A stretch of 64,000 nucleotides of DNA from Pirellulimonas nuda. Its GTDB lineage: Bacteria; Planctomycetota; Planctomycetia; Pirellulales; Lacipirellulaceae. The notes below the pieces were generated by a model that worked only from the letters and a program-made list of their open reading frames with translations, searched no databases and was not told the origin of the DNA. Location: assembly GCF_007750855.1 (NCBI RefSeq), contig NZ_CP036291.1, positions 1,984,001-2,048,000 on the forward strand. The letters are read 5' to 3'. Made by a program: the position numbers and the translations under genes. Position 1 is the first letter of the stretch. Every line of letters begins with the position of its first letter. Shown here piece by piece: positions 26,492 through 35,071 of the stretch.

Positions 26492-26782
26492 CGGGACGCG
26501 CCTCGAGTTGCAGGGGACCGCTTGGTTATAACCTCCCCGCGCGTTGGCCGTCGACGCCGGCCGACCAACCGGCAAAGTCGCTCCAACCCCGCGCCCCGGC
26601 CTGCCGAAACCACCCTCTGAGGGGCGGCGCCCGCCGGGCGCGTGTGCGCCTCTCGCAAAAGCGTCTATAGTAAGGGCCTGAGGGGGGGGCCCGCGGCGAG
26701 CCGCCGCGGCCGCCCACACGTGCAGAGTCCGGACGCGGCGAACGCCGATCTTATTCCACCTTTTGATTACAAGGCTTCTTCG

Positions 26783-28141
26783 ATGCAGACCAAACCGCGT
26801 CGTCTCGTGTCTCACCCGATCTACGCCGCCTGCCTGGCGGCCCTGACGCTGGCGGGCGCAACCGTGGCCAGCGCCCAGGTGACGCCGACCTCGGTCATCG
26901 GCGATAGCGTCAGCGACCCCGACTCGTCCCGCTACTCGGACATCAGCGAGGCGATCAAGCGCTACACCAACCGCGACGTCCCGGGCGCCGAGGTCTTTCT
27001 TGAGACCGCCCGCCGCAAGGACCCGCGGCTGCCGCCGGTAGGGGTCATGCTGGCCAAGCTGCACCTGCTGACCAACAATCAAGCGATGGTCCGCCCCGCG
27101 CTCGAGCAGGCCGCCAACGCCGAGCCGGGCGACCCGGAGCCCTACCTCCTGTCTGCCGAGGCGGCCCTCTCCGACAACCGCACCATCGACGCCGAGGCGT
27201 TGTTCGACAAGGCGATCTCGCAGATCGACGCGTACGACGCCAACGCCAAGCGTAAGCGGCAGTTGCAGATCCGCGGCTACCGCGGCCGGGCCCTGATGGC
27301 CCAGCGGCGCCGCAACTGGGAGAAGTCGCTGGAGGACATCAACGCCTGGATCAAGATCGACCCCGAGAACGCGGCCGCCTACAACGAGTTGGGGCAGACC
27401 CTGTTCATGCTGAAGAATCCGCGTGAAGGGTACGAGGCGTTCGTGAAGGCCAAGGGGCTCGACGAGAAGCTGCCCAACCCCTACGTGTCGGCCGCGGTGA
27501 TGTACGAGCGCACCGAGCAGCGGGCCGAAGCCATGCAGGCCTTCGAGCGCGCCTACGCCGACGACAAGGCGAACGAAACCACCCTGGCCGCCTACAGCCA
27601 GGCGCTGCTGCGTGCCGGCGATCTGCAGAAGGCGACCACGATCCTCAAGGGGGCGCGTGAGACCAACCCCGATTCGTTCAACATCTGGTTGCTGAGCGGC
27701 GTCGCCGCCAGGATGAGCGGCGAGCCCGCCCAGGCGGAGCAGTATTTCACCCGCGCATTATCGATCCAACCCGCCAACCGCGACGTCTACAACCAACTGG
27801 CGCTGCTGCTGGTTGAACAGGAAGACCCCAAGCAGAAGCAACGCGCCGCTCAGTTCGCCCAAGTGAACGCCCAGCTCAACAGCAAGAGCGGCGAGACCAT
27901 GATCACGCTGGCCTGGGTGTTGTATCAGCTAGGCCAGCCGGCCCAGGCCCAGCAGGCGCTTCAACAAGGGGTCCAGCTCGGCGGGCTCAGCGGAGACGCC
28001 AGCTACCTGGTCGCCAAGATGGTGCTCGCCGGGGGCAACAAAGACGCCGCCAAGCGGCTGCTGACCATGGCCTTCGAGAACGAGCAGGGGATCTTCGTCG
28101 AGAAGGACGAAGCCAAGGCGCTGCTCGAGTCGATCAAGTAG
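26783..28141 (+). CDS. Exported TPR-repeat protein
   Basis: This 452-residue protein has an N-terminal signal (about residues 12-34, ending ATVASAQ) and at least eight tetratricopeptide repeats, for example AAYNELGQTLFMLKNPREGY and NRDVYNQLALLLVEQED. The ATG at 26783 is chosen for the signal peptide. TPR proteins act as scaffolds, here in the periplasm. Divergent from the ABC permease, with a shared 290-base gap that shows nothing but GC-rich non-coding DNA. Confidence 0.88.
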   Translation: MQTKPRRLVSHPIYAACLAALTLAGATVASAQVTPTSVIGDSVSDPDSSRYSDISEAIKRYTNRDVPGAEVFLETARRKDPRLPPVGVMLAKLHLLTNNQAMVRPALEQAANAEPGDPEPYLLSAEAALSDNRTIDAEALFDKAISQIDAYDANAKRKRQLQIRGYRGRALMAQRRRNWEKSLEDINAWIKIDPENAAAYNELGQTLFMLKNPREGYEAFVKAKGLDEKLPNPYVSAAVMYERTEQRAEAMQAFERAYADDKANETTLAAYSQALLRAGDLQKATTILKGARETNPDSFNIWLLSGVAARMSGEPAQAEQYFTRALSIQPANRDVYNQLALLLVEQEDPKQKQRAAQFAQVNAQLNSKSGETMITLAWVLYQLGQPAQAQQALQQGVQLGGLSGDASYLVAKMVLAGGNKDAAKRLLTMAFENEQGIFVEKDEAKALLESIK

Positions 28142-28149
28142 CCAACCGC

Positions 28150-28365
28150 GTAGGGTGCGATGAAGCCAAAGGCGTAATCGCACCTTGGCCTCACGGCATC
28201 GAACCGCCACGCCGAACTCGGGGCCGCGGTTCGATGCCGACAGGCGCAGCCGATCTGTGAGATGCAAGACCGCCCGCGCGATGCTCAGCGTCGTAGTACT
28301 TGGTGGCCAGCCAACGATCCGTCGGCGTGGAAGGTGCGATTACGCTGCGCTCCATCGCACCCTAC
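28150..28365. mobile_element. 216-bp inverted-repeat element, no gene
   Basis: The ends are inverted copies of about 35 bases: gtagggtgcgatgaagc with atcgcacctt on the left (28150-28186), and aaggtgcgat with tccatcgcaccctac on the right (28331-28365). Each arm can also fold alone (GTGCGAT with ATCGCAC). The interior has no credible ORF. It fills the space between the TPR gene and the convergent small gene. MITE-like. Confidence 0.65.
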
Positions 28366-28378
28366 GACTCGCACCGCG

Positions 28379-28633
28379 TTACCGCTGGTAGCCCAGCGAA
28401 CGCACGACCTCCAGCAGCTCGTCGTAGCCGATGAACCGCCGGCGGTTGCGCGCCTTGTAGGCGTCGACGCCGCGGGCCAGCTCGGCCGCCTCGGGGGACA
28501 GCTCGTGGTAGCTGTTGACAAACTGCCGGCGTTCACGCCCCGGGTTGTCGCCGACCGGGCTCTCGCGGCGGTCGAGGAATCCGGGCTGAGTCGGGGTCGG
28601 GATCGGGGTCGGTTCGAGCGTGGTCGGAGTCAT
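28379..28633 (-). CDS. Small hypothetical protein
   Basis: This 84-residue protein has a proline/threonine-rich N-terminus (MTPTTLEPTPIPTPTQP) and a charged helical C-terminal half ending in ARNRRRFIGYDELLEVVRSL. There is no signal or membrane segment. The pattern looks like a conserved planctomycete small protein, but I cannot name a family. ATG at 28633. It follows trpA in the same direction after 123 bases. Confidence 0.6.
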   Translation of the reverse strand: MTPTTLEPTPIPTPTQPGFLDRRESPVGDNPGRERRQFVNSYHELSPEAAELARGVDAYKARNRRRFIGYDELLEVVRSLGYQR

Positions 28634-28756
28634 GGCGCGTCCTCGGGAAGCTTGGGGGGCGCCTAGATGCGCCCGTGGCAAGCTTAGGCCAAGAATCGCA
28701 GGGGCGCCGGCCGCCAGAGTCCCCGGGCGCCCCACCGGCGGCGCCGGTTGTGCCGG

Positions 28757-29560
28757 CTATTCCGCCAGGGCGGCCAGCAGCGTCTGCACGTAATCGCCCA
28801 CATCCTTGAGCACCTCGGCCCGGGGCCGGTCGGCGGCCTGCGCCACCCGGCGGACGATCGCGGAGCCGACAATCAGCCCGTCCGCCACCGGCGCCAACAG
28901 CCGCACGTGCTCCGGCTTGCTGATGCCGAAGCCGATACAAATAGGCAGCGGCGTCTGCTCCCGCAGCCAGCCGACGCTCTCCAGCAGGTCGGGGGGAAGC
29001 TCCGTACGCTCGCCGGTGATGCCTGCTACCGACACGTAGTACACGAAGCCGGTAGAGGTCTCACATATCCGCAACGCCCGCTCCCGCGGCGTCAGCGGCG
29101 TCACCAACTGGATCAGGCTGAGCCCGCGCGCGGCGGCGATCTTGGCCAGGGCAGGGGACTCCTCCACGGGCAGGTCGGGCACGATCAGCCCCGCCACGCC
29201 GGCCCCCGCGGCGTCGTCGCAGTAGCGCTCGACGCCGTGGCGGAAGATGATCGCGTAGCTGACCATCGTCACCACCGGCGCGGCGAGCTGGGGCGTGGTT
29301 TTGCCCAGCATCTCGAGGATGCCGGCCAGCTTGATCTTATTCTTCAACGCCCGGGTGTACGACTCCTGGATCACCGGCCCATCAGCGATCGGGTCGCTGT
29401 AGGGCACCCCCAGCTCACACAGGCTGGCGCCGCGGCCGACCACTTCCCGCAGCACCGCAGAGGTGAACTCCAGGTCGGGGTCGCCGGCGGTGACGAAGGG
29501 CATCAGCGCCTTGCGCTTCTCGGCGCGGAGGCGGGCGAAGAGGTCGGGGATCGCGGGCAT
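28757..29560 (-). CDS. trpA: Tryptophan synthase alpha chain
   Basis: This 267-residue TIM barrel is of normal length for TrpA. It shows FVTAGDPDLEFTSAVL with the catalytic Glu region LCELGVPYSDPIADGP, then GLIVPDLPVEES and the phosphate loop CIGFGISKPEHV. The enzyme cleaves indole-3-glycerol phosphate and channels indole to TrpB. The trpB gene lies 138 bases upstream in the same direction. Confidence 0.97.
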   Translation of the reverse strand: MPAIPDLFARLRAEKRKALMPFVTAGDPDLEFTSAVLREVVGRGASLCELGVPYSDPIADGPVIQESYTRALKNKIKLAGILEMLGKTTPQLAAPVVTMVSYAIIFRHGVERYCDDAAGAGVAGLIVPDLPVEESPALAKIAAARGLSLIQLVTPLTPRERALRICETSTGFVYYVSVAGITGERTELPPDLLESVGWLREQTPLPICIGFGISKPEHVRLLAPVADGLIVGSAIVRRVAQAADRPRAEVLKDVGDYVQTLLAALAE

Positions 29561-29698
29561 CTACTGGCTTGTATTGAAGTGTCGATTGAAGGAAGGGCGC
29601 CACGGGCGGTAGAGGCGGCCCTTCCGGCGATATGGGGGGAGAGCGGCTTGATGGATTGCCGTGTGGCGGGCTGCTCGCCCGACGCTGCTTAATAGAAA

Positions 29699-30931
29699 CT
29701 ATCCAAAATCCACCCCTTTGAGGCGTGCGATCTCCATCGCGTCTTTATCTCCCCGCCCGCTCAGGCAGACGACGATCACCTGATCTTTCGGGCGACCCTT
29801 GGCGATCTCCATCGCCTTAGCCACCGCGTGGGCGGTTTCTAGGGCCGGCATGATGCCCTCGTTTGACGCGCACGCGTCGAAGGCCGCCATCGCCTCGCCG
29901 TCGCGGCAGCTCGTGTAGCGCACCCGGCCCGAGTCTTTCCAGTAGCTGTGCTCGGGGCCGACGCCGGGGTAGTCGAGGCCCGCGGACATGCTGTGCACGT
30001 CGCACGTCTGGCCGTCGTCGTCCTGCATCACGTAACTAAAAGAACCGTGCAGCACGCCCGGCTGGCCGTAGGTGAGCGGGCTGGCGTGGTCGCCCGGCTG
30101 GTCGCTGCGGCCCCCGGCTTCGACGCCGACCAGCTCCACCTCTGGGTGCTCGACGAACGGGTAGAACATCCCCGCTGCGTTGCTGCCGCCGCCGACGCAG
30201 GCGACCGCTGCGTTGGGCAGCCGGCCCATCCGCTGCTGGCACTGGTCGATGGTCTCGCGGCCGATCACGCTCTGGTAGTCGCGTACGATCCGCGGGAAGG
30301 GGTGGGGCCCCACGACCGATCCAAGGATGTAGTGCGTGTCCCCCACGCTCGACATCCAGTCGCGCATCGCCTCGTTGATGGCGTCGCGCAGCGTGCGGCT
30401 GCCGCTGGTCACGGGACGCACCTCGGCGCCCAGCAGCTTCATCGCAAACACGTTGGGCTTCTGCCGGCGGATGTCTTCCTCGCCCATGTACACCACGCAG
30501 GGGAGGCCGAAGTGGGCGCAGGCCGTGGCGGTCGCCACGCCGTGCTGGCCGGCGCCGGTCTCCGCGATGACCCGCTTTTTCCCCATCCGCAGGGTCAGCA
30601 GCGCTTGGCCGAGCGTGTTGTTGATCTTGTGGGCGCCGGTGTGGTTCAGGTCTTCCCGCTTGAACCAGATCTGGGCGCCCCCGACCCGCTCGCTCAGCCG
30701 CTTGGCGTGGTACAGCGCCGAGGGCCGACCGACGAAGTCGCGCAGCAGCTCGCTCAGCTCTGCCTGGAAGCCCGCGTCGGCGCGCGACTTTTCGTACTCG
30801 CGGGTCAGCTCGTCGAGCGCGTACACCAGCGTTTCGGGCACGTAGCGGCCGCCGAAGGCGCCGAACCGCCCCGCGGCGTCTGGGACCGCAGCGCCCGCCG
30901 TAGCCGGTTTGTCTGAAATATTGATACTCAA
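29699..30931 (-). CDS. trpB: Tryptophan synthase beta chain
   Basis: This 410-residue PLP enzyme is the TrpB1 type that pairs with TrpA. The PLP lysine lies in [10 protein letters not shown], the phosphate loop is VGGGSNAAG, and [12 protein letters not shown] is present. It condenses indole with serine. It is followed by trpA, forming a two-gene trp unit without the rest of the pathway, as is usual in planctomycetes. Divergent from mutM with an 80-base gap. Confidence 0.97.
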   Translation of the reverse strand: MSINISDKPATAGAAVPDAAGRFGAFGGRYVPETLVYALDELTREYEKSRADAGFQAELSELLRDFVGRPSALYHAKRLSERVGGAQIWFKREDLNHTGAHKINNTLGQALLTLRMGKKRVIAETGAGQHGVATATACAHFGLPCVVYMGEEDIRRQKPNVFAMKLLGAEVRPVTSGSRTLRDAINEAMRDWMSSVGDTHYILGSVVGPHPFPRIVRDYQSVIGRETIDQCQQRMGRLPNAAVACVGGGSNAAGMFYPFVEHPEVELVGVEAGGRSDQPGDHASPLTYGQPGVLHGSFSYVMQDDDGQTCDVHSMSAGLDYPGVGPEHSYWKDSGRVRYTSCRDGEAMAAFDACASNEGIMPALETAHAVAKAMEIAKGRPKDQVIVVCLSGRGDKDAMEIARLKGVDFG

Positions 30932-31011
30932 GCTAAATCCCCTGTTGTTGTTCCTTGATTGTCAGCCGCGGCCGGGAGCGAATCAAGCCGCGATCCCGTA
31001 GCGTCGTCACA

Positions 31012-31854
31012 ATGCCTGAGCTCCCCGAAGTCGAAACGATGCGTCGCGGCGTCCTCGGGGTGGTGGGCGCCCGCGTGGAGCGTATCGCCCAGCTCGCCTG
31101 CCCCCGCAAACCGATCGCCTTCACGCCCGAACCTCGCCAGTTCCAAGACCGCACCGCCGGGCGGAACGTCACGGGGGTTGACCGAATCGGCAAGCGGGTA
31201 CTGGTGCGGCTCGATACGGGGGACGCCATCGTCTTCGAGCCACGAATGACCGGCCTAGTGCTGGTAAAGGACTCGCCCGACCCGCTCTACCTACGGGTGC
31301 ACGTCGGTCTGAAGGGGGGCGCCGAGCCCGACCTCTGGTTCTGGGACCGCCGCGGGCTGGGGAATGTTCGCTTGCTGAGTGAAGCAGAGCAGGGGGTCGC
31401 GTTTGGGCCTGACAAGCTGGGGCCCGATGGGCTGGTGGTTAGCTCTGGCGACTTACGTCGCCGGCTCGCCAGCAGCCGGCGGGAAGTGAAAGTCGCGCTA
31501 CTTGATCAAAAGGCAGTTGCGGGGATCGGCAACATCTACGCCGCCGAGGCGCTGCACGTGGCCGGCGTCCACCCGGCCGCACGGTGCGACCGGCTCTCGG
31601 GCCGGCAGTGGGAGGCCATCGTCGACGCTATCCACGAGGTGCTCGAAGAAGCCATCCGCTGCGAAGGCTCAACCCTCAGCGACGGCACCTACCGGAACGC
31701 GCTGAACGCAGACGGCGGCTACCAGAACCAGCACCGCGTGTACGACAAAGCAGGCGACCCGTGCCGTCGCTGCGGCGCGACCATCCTCCGCATCGTGCAG
31801 GCGCAGCGGTCCACGTTCTTTTGCCCAGGTTGCCAAACCCGCAGACGAAAATGA
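31012..31854 (+). CDS. mutM: Formamidopyrimidine-DNA glycosylase
   Basis: This 280-residue protein starts MPELPEVETM, with the catalytic Pro2 and Glu3 of Fpg. The helix-two-turn-helix region contains AVAGIGNIYAAEALH, and a C-terminal zinc finger has the pairs CRRC and CPGC. It removes oxidised purines from DNA. The ATG at 31012 is fixed by the need for Pro at position 2. Nei-type specificity is less likely given the PELPEVE start and the C4 zinc finger. Confidence 0.96.
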   Translation: MPELPEVETMRRGVLGVVGARVERIAQLACPRKPIAFTPEPRQFQDRTAGRNVTGVDRIGKRVLVRLDTGDAIVFEPRMTGLVLVKDSPDPLYLRVHVGLKGGAEPDLWFWDRRGLGNVRLLSEAEQGVAFGPDKLGPDGLVVSSGDLRRRLASSRREVKVALLDQKAVAGIGNIYAAEALHVAGVHPAARCDRLSGRQWEAIVDAIHEVLEEAIRCEGSTLSDGTYRNALNADGGYQNQHRVYDKAGDPCRRCGATILRIVQAQRSTFFCPGCQTRRRK

Positions 31855-31933
31855 CCAAGTACCACGCCTAAGTGCCCAAAAAGGGGTACGCCAGCGCGTA
31901 CTCTGGTCATTTAGGCTTGGTCATTGGTCATTT
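31850..31933. repeat. Intergenic repeat with ATGACCAA/TTGGTCAT arms
   Basis: The arms aatgaccaag (31850-31859) and cttggtcatt (31916-31925) are inverted. TGGTCATT occurs three times in the right half. The left arm overlaps the mutM stop. It may act as a terminator or be a dispersed repeat; no gene is present. Confidence 0.6.
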
Positions 31934-32014
31934 CTCCTCCGGCGGAACTTGCCTCGCGCGGCGGGGTTGGGTTCTAATTGACAGAGCAACCACTCTTCTC
32001 AACGAGGCCCGATC

Positions 32015-33055
32015 ATGGCGCAGCAGCAACCCCTTGGTTTCGACCGACGCGACTTCCTCCGCACCGCCGGCGGCGCCGCCCTTGGCGCCGGAATGGGCGC
32101 CGGGTTTGGCGTCCTCCCCGCCGGCCGCGTGTGGGCCGCGCCCAAGCAGGCCGCAACGGTTGCGGCGCCCGAGACGCTGGTCAAGACGCTGTTCCAGTCG
32201 CTCAGCCCCGAGCAGGCGGCGAAGGTCTGCTTCCCGTGGGGCCACGTAGCCAAGGGCAGGGGGCTGCTGCGGACGCGGGTGTCTGCGAACTGGCAGATCA
32301 CCGAGCCGTCGTTGTTCGAGGACTTCTACACAGACGACCAACGCCACACCGTCCGCAAGATCATGGAGGGCATCTACAGCCCCGAATGGATCGAACGCAT
32401 CGACAAGCAGTTCGACGAAGACTCCGGCGGCTGGGAGCAGAACAGCATCGCCATCTTCGGCGACCCCAAGAGCGACCAGTTCGAGTTCGTCATGACCGGC
32501 CGCCACCTGACCGTCCGCTGCGACGGCAACACCACCGAGCACGTCGCGTTCGGCGGACCCATCTTCTACGGCCACGCCGCCGACACCGACACCGAGGGCC
32601 CCGACCACCCGGGCAACGTCTACTGGTCGCAGGGGGTCGCGGCCAACGCGCTGTATCAGATGCTTGACGGCAAGCAGCGCGACATGGCGCTGGTGCACAC
32701 CGGCCTCCCCGCGGAACAAAAGATCGCGTTCCGCGGCGAGCGCGGCGGCTTCCAGGGGATGCCGGTCGCGGAGTGCTCCGCGGACCAGAAAGCGGCGCTC
32801 CAAGGGGTGCTCAAGAAGCTGGTCGAGCCCTACCGCGAGGTGGACCGCCAAGAAGTAACCGCGTGCCTCGAAGCCCAGGGTGGCCTCGACCGCTGCCACC
32901 TGGCGTTCTACCAGGAGGGAGACATCGGCGCGGACAAGGTGTGGGACAACTGGCGGCTGGAAGGCCCCGCGTTCGTCTGGCACTACCGCGGCGCGCCGCA
33001 CGTGCATGTGTGGGTGAACGTGGCGGATTCGCCGGGGGTGGAGCTGAACGCGTAG
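32015..33055 (+). CDS. Tat-exported DUF3500-family protein
   Basis: This 346-residue protein has a twin-arginine signal, FDRRDFLRTAGG, followed by an alanine/glycine-rich hydrophobic core and a likely cleavage near VWAAPK. The body has the DUF3500 hallmarks: GHAADTDTEGPDHPGNVYW, then ANALYQMLDGKQ and a C-terminal HYRGAPHVHVWVNV. The family is secreted and of unknown biochemical function; the Tat route suggests folding or a metal cofactor in the cytoplasm. Conserved histidines may bind metal. Stands alone with a hairpin downstream. Confidence 0.87.
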   Translation: MAQQQPLGFDRRDFLRTAGGAALGAGMGAGFGVLPAGRVWAAPKQAATVAAPETLVKTLFQSLSPEQAAKVCFPWGHVAKGRGLLRTRVSANWQITEPSLFEDFYTDDQRHTVRKIMEGIYSPEWIERIDKQFDEDSGGWEQNSIAIFGDPKSDQFEFVMTGRHLTVRCDGNTTEHVAFGGPIFYGHAADTDTEGPDHPGNVYWSQGVAANALYQMLDGKQRDMALVHTGLPAEQKIAFRGERGGFQGMPVAECSADQKAALQGVLKKLVEPYREVDRQEVTACLEAQGGLDRCHLAFYQEGDIGADKVWDNWRLEGPAFVWHYRGAPHVHVWVNVADSPGVELNA

Positions 33056-33084
33056 GGAGAGGCGTTCTCCCACGTTCGCGTCTG

Positions 33085-33108
33085 AGCGGAGGACGGTAGT
33101 CCTCCGAG
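33085..33108. repeat. Short hairpin repeat GAGCGGAGGACGGTAGTCCTCC
   Basis: An 8-base stem, cggaggac with gtcctccg, has a ggta loop. It lies after the DUF3500 stop and may terminate it. A near-identical copy (22 of 24) is at 43417-43440. Confidence 0.6.
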
Positions 33109-33153
33109 AGTTCGTAGTTTGGCCTTAACTCATTGAAGGTCTACCCTTCTTCC

Positions 33154-33399
33154 ATGAACTACCTCGACCGCATCACCATCGACCCCCGCATCCGCAGCGG
33201 AAAGCCCTGCATCCGCGGCACGCGCATCGCCGTGGCCGATGTCTTCGACTACCTGGGCGGCGGCATGAGCGTCGCCGAGGTCCTGGACGACTTCCCGGAC
33301 CTTACCGCGGATGACATTCAGGCGTGCTTCGCGTTTGCCGCCGACCGTGACTCACCCAAAACCCCCGGCTCAAACGGCGCCCCAATATCCACCACATAG
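33154..33399 (+). CDS. DUF433 antitoxin with C-terminus replaced by an insertion
   Basis: The 81-residue product keeps the whole DUF433 core: DRITIDPRIRSGKPCIRGTR, then VFDYLGGGMSVAEVLDDFPD and ACFAFAADRD. After that the frame runs into inserted DNA and ends in SPKTPGSNGAPISTT. The expected ending (DRDRRLSVAPHEAAL and stop) is still present at 33497-33547, in another frame. A 12-base repeat gccgaccgtgac marks both edges of the insert (33340-33351 and 33497-33508). DUF433 proteins are antitoxins of DUF5615 PIN-like toxins, and a toxin remnant follows. The core may still fold and bind DNA. Confidence 0.8.
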   Translation: MNYLDRITIDPRIRSGKPCIRGTRIAVADVFDYLGGGMSVAEVLDDFPDLTADDIQACFAFAADRDSPKTPGSNGAPISTT

Positions 33400-33508
33400 C
33401 CGGGTGCCATGCCCACGCTTGCGTGGGAATGCGATCGAGCGAGCGAAGGTTTTTCAAAGCAACGGCATGCTCACGCAAGCGTGAGCATGGCACCCGGCCG
33501 ACCGTGAC
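33352..33508. mobile_element. 157-bp insertion in the DUF433 gene with 12-bp target duplication
   Basis: The two copies of gccgaccgtgac flank it exactly. Inside are a 30-base fragment nearly identical to the 3' coding end of nnrE (33370-33399) and palindromic repeat copy 1 (33401-33496). The net change shifts the antitoxin frame by one. Confidence 0.75.
33401..33496. repeat. 96-bp palindromic repeat, CGGGTGCCATG family, copy 1
   Basis: The ends are inverted (cgggtgccatg with catggcacccg). An inner pair of hairpins has cccacgcttgcgtggg on the left and ctcacgcaagcgtgag on the right. Copy 2 at 33589-33685 is about 93 percent identical. Confidence 0.85.
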
Positions 33509-33530
33509 CGCCGCCTGAGCGTCGCACCAC

Positions 33531-33626
33531 ATGAAGCTGCGCTTTGACGAGGATCTTTCGCCCAAGCTGCCCGGCTTGCTGAAGGCACCGGGTGCCATGC
33601 CCACGCTTGCGTGGGAATGCGATTGA
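33531..33626 (+). pseudogene. DUF5615 PIN-like toxin fragment, cut by a repeat
   Basis: The sequence starts MKLRFDEDLSPKLPGLLKA, the typical N-terminus of DUF5615 toxins with the first catalytic acidic residues. It then enters palindromic repeat copy 2 and stops at 33626 after 31 residues. A full toxin is about 110-120 residues, and no continuation was found after the repeat. Its ATG overlaps the original antitoxin stop region by 17 bases, as in intact DUF433-DUF5615 pairs. Non-functional. Confidence 0.75.
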
Positions 33627-33685
33627 GCGAGCGAAGGTTTCTCAACAGCAACGGCATGCTCACGCGAGCGTGAGCATGGCACCCG
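33589..33685. repeat. 97-bp palindromic repeat, CGGGTGCCATG family, copy 2
   Basis: Direct-orientation second copy of 33401-33496, sitting inside the toxin reading frame. It differs by a few substitutions and one extra base in the loop region. Confidence 0.85.
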
Positions 33686-33699
33686 GCCCCGTAGCGAGT

Positions 33700-34254
33700 A
33701 TGGTTATCGCAGTCACCACTGTACCGCCGTTGGTCATAGTGAAAACATCTTCGATTGCGTCGGCTCCCTATGTGAGACCGATGTACGACCTGCTTGGACC
33801 GCCAGACCGAGTCGACTCTGGGACGTTGCCGGCACCCGTGGGACATCGCAACGGGCTGCGACATATCTACGATGCTCTTGGTATCACTATGAACGAGCAT
33901 CACTACACGTACCGTATCACGTGCGTCGATTGCTGGTTTAGCAGCTCAGACCCGGAGTACGATTTTACGCCCAAGTGCGATTTCGCAGGGCATATCGTCG
34001 TCGATGGCAAAGAACTGTCGCTGCGCGGCGATGTACGCGGTTTGCTGGCCGATGCCCCAGTGGAGTTTGAAGGAGGATTTGGTGGCAGATGGCATTATGC
34101 TTTCGATGGATTCTGCATCTTTGTGTCGTCAAGAGGTCGTCTGCTGCCATCAGGTCGCCGCAGCAAAGTTCGGAACGTCACGAGTGTGTCCATATCCTGG
34201 CCACACGACCCCTGGCAGAAACCCGAAATATCAGTTACTCCGAGCTCCGGATAA
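33700..34254 (+). CDS. Hypothetical protein, unusual composition
   Basis: This protein of about 184 residues starts at the first ATG after palindromic repeat copy 2; the frame continues upstream only through the repeat. It has YVRPMYDLLGPPDRV, RHIYDALGITMNEH and a beta-rich middle with DFAGHIVVDGKELSLRGDVR. The look resembles small immunity-type or DUF7738-like proteins, but that is a guess from pattern only. Base composition is less GC-rich than neighbouring genes, suggesting transfer. No ribosome site is evident. Confidence 0.5.
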   Translation: MVIAVTTVPPLVIVKTSSIASAPYVRPMYDLLGPPDRVDSGTLPAPVGHRNGLRHIYDALGITMNEHHYTYRITCVDCWFSSSDPEYDFTPKCDFAGHIVVDGKELSLRGDVRGLLADAPVEFEGGFGGRWHYAFDGFCIFVSSRGRLLPSGRRSKVRNVTSVSISWPHDPWQKPEISVTPSSG

Positions 34255-34303
34255 GGGCTCGACAATGCAACACAGCCGGCTTCCCGGCCAAAGCAGCATG
34301 ACT

Positions 34304-35038
34304 TCAGCTTCCGCCATCGATGCCGGTAACGGACGTCTCAGCATTGTTTGCTAGTCCGCCATCCCAAGAACTGACCGTCGCATCAAACGGCGCCCCAATA
34401 TCCACCACGTAGCAATCCCCCAGCAGCGGCCGCGCCCCCTCCTCGTTGAACCCCAGCTTCGGCGCGACCATCGTCACCGTCACGTCGGCCCGGACCGTGG
34501 GGTCGGCCGGTTCGCCCGTGTCGCAGTCGAGGCCGCTGGGGAGGTCGACCGCTAGCCGGCTTGCGCCTTGGGCGTTCATCCAGCGGATCGCGGCGTCGAG
34601 CGGTGGACGCGGCGCGCCGGTGGCGCCGGTCCCGAGCAGCGCGTCGATGATCCAGCCCTCGGGCATCGCGCCGAGCGCCGTGGCGAGCGCTTCCTCCGAC
34701 TCTGCGACCGAGGCGTCGAGGATCGGCACGTTGAGCCGGGTGAGGACCTCGTAGTTCAGCAGCGCGTCGCCCGCCAGCTCGCTGGGCGCCGCGAACAACG
34801 CCACGCGTACCTCACGCCCCTCAGTCCGCAGCAGCCGGGCCAGGGCAAACCCGTCGCCGGCGTTGTTCCCCTTGCCGCAGCAAACCAAGTAGGGGCCCGG
34901 CGACTCTTGGTTCAGCAGAACCTCAAGGCAGCCGCGGGCCGCGTTCTCCATCAGCACGATGCTGGGGACGCCCAGCGTTTCGATCGCGTAGCGGTCGAAG
35001 CGACGCGCCTCGTCGCGGCTAATCCTGGGGCCTTGCAT
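34304..35038 (-). CDS. nnrE: NAD(P)H-hydrate epimerase
   Basis: This 244-residue YjeF_N-domain protein has VLMENAARGCLEVLL near the N-terminus, the cofactor loop VCCGKGNNAGDGFALARLL, and DALLGTGATGAPRPP with VDLPSGLDCDTG. It epimerises damaged NAD(P)HX for repair. It is the epimerase-only form; no dehydratase domain is attached. The last 30 or so residues (after VVDIGAPFDA) look like a variable tail. A 30-base piece of its 3' coding end is duplicated at 33370-33399. Confidence 0.93.
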   Translation of the reverse strand: MQGPRISRDEARRFDRYAIETLGVPSIVLMENAARGCLEVLLNQESPGPYLVCCGKGNNAGDGFALARLLRTEGREVRVALFAAPSELAGDALLNYEVLTRLNVPILDASVAESEEALATALGAMPEGWIIDALLGTGATGAPRPPLDAAIRWMNAQGASRLAVDLPSGLDCDTGEPADPTVRADVTVTMVAPKLGFNEEGARPLLGDCYVVDIGAPFDATVSSWDGGLANNAETSVTGIDGGS

Positions 35039-35071
35039 GGCCCTAAGTTAGCACACTTGCTAAGCCACGTC

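Noticed and set aside
26492..27082. N-terminal extension of the ABC-2 permease
   Set aside because: The extra 197 codons overlap the start of the divergent TPR gene and have no membrane or family character. The TTG at 26491 fits the first helix.
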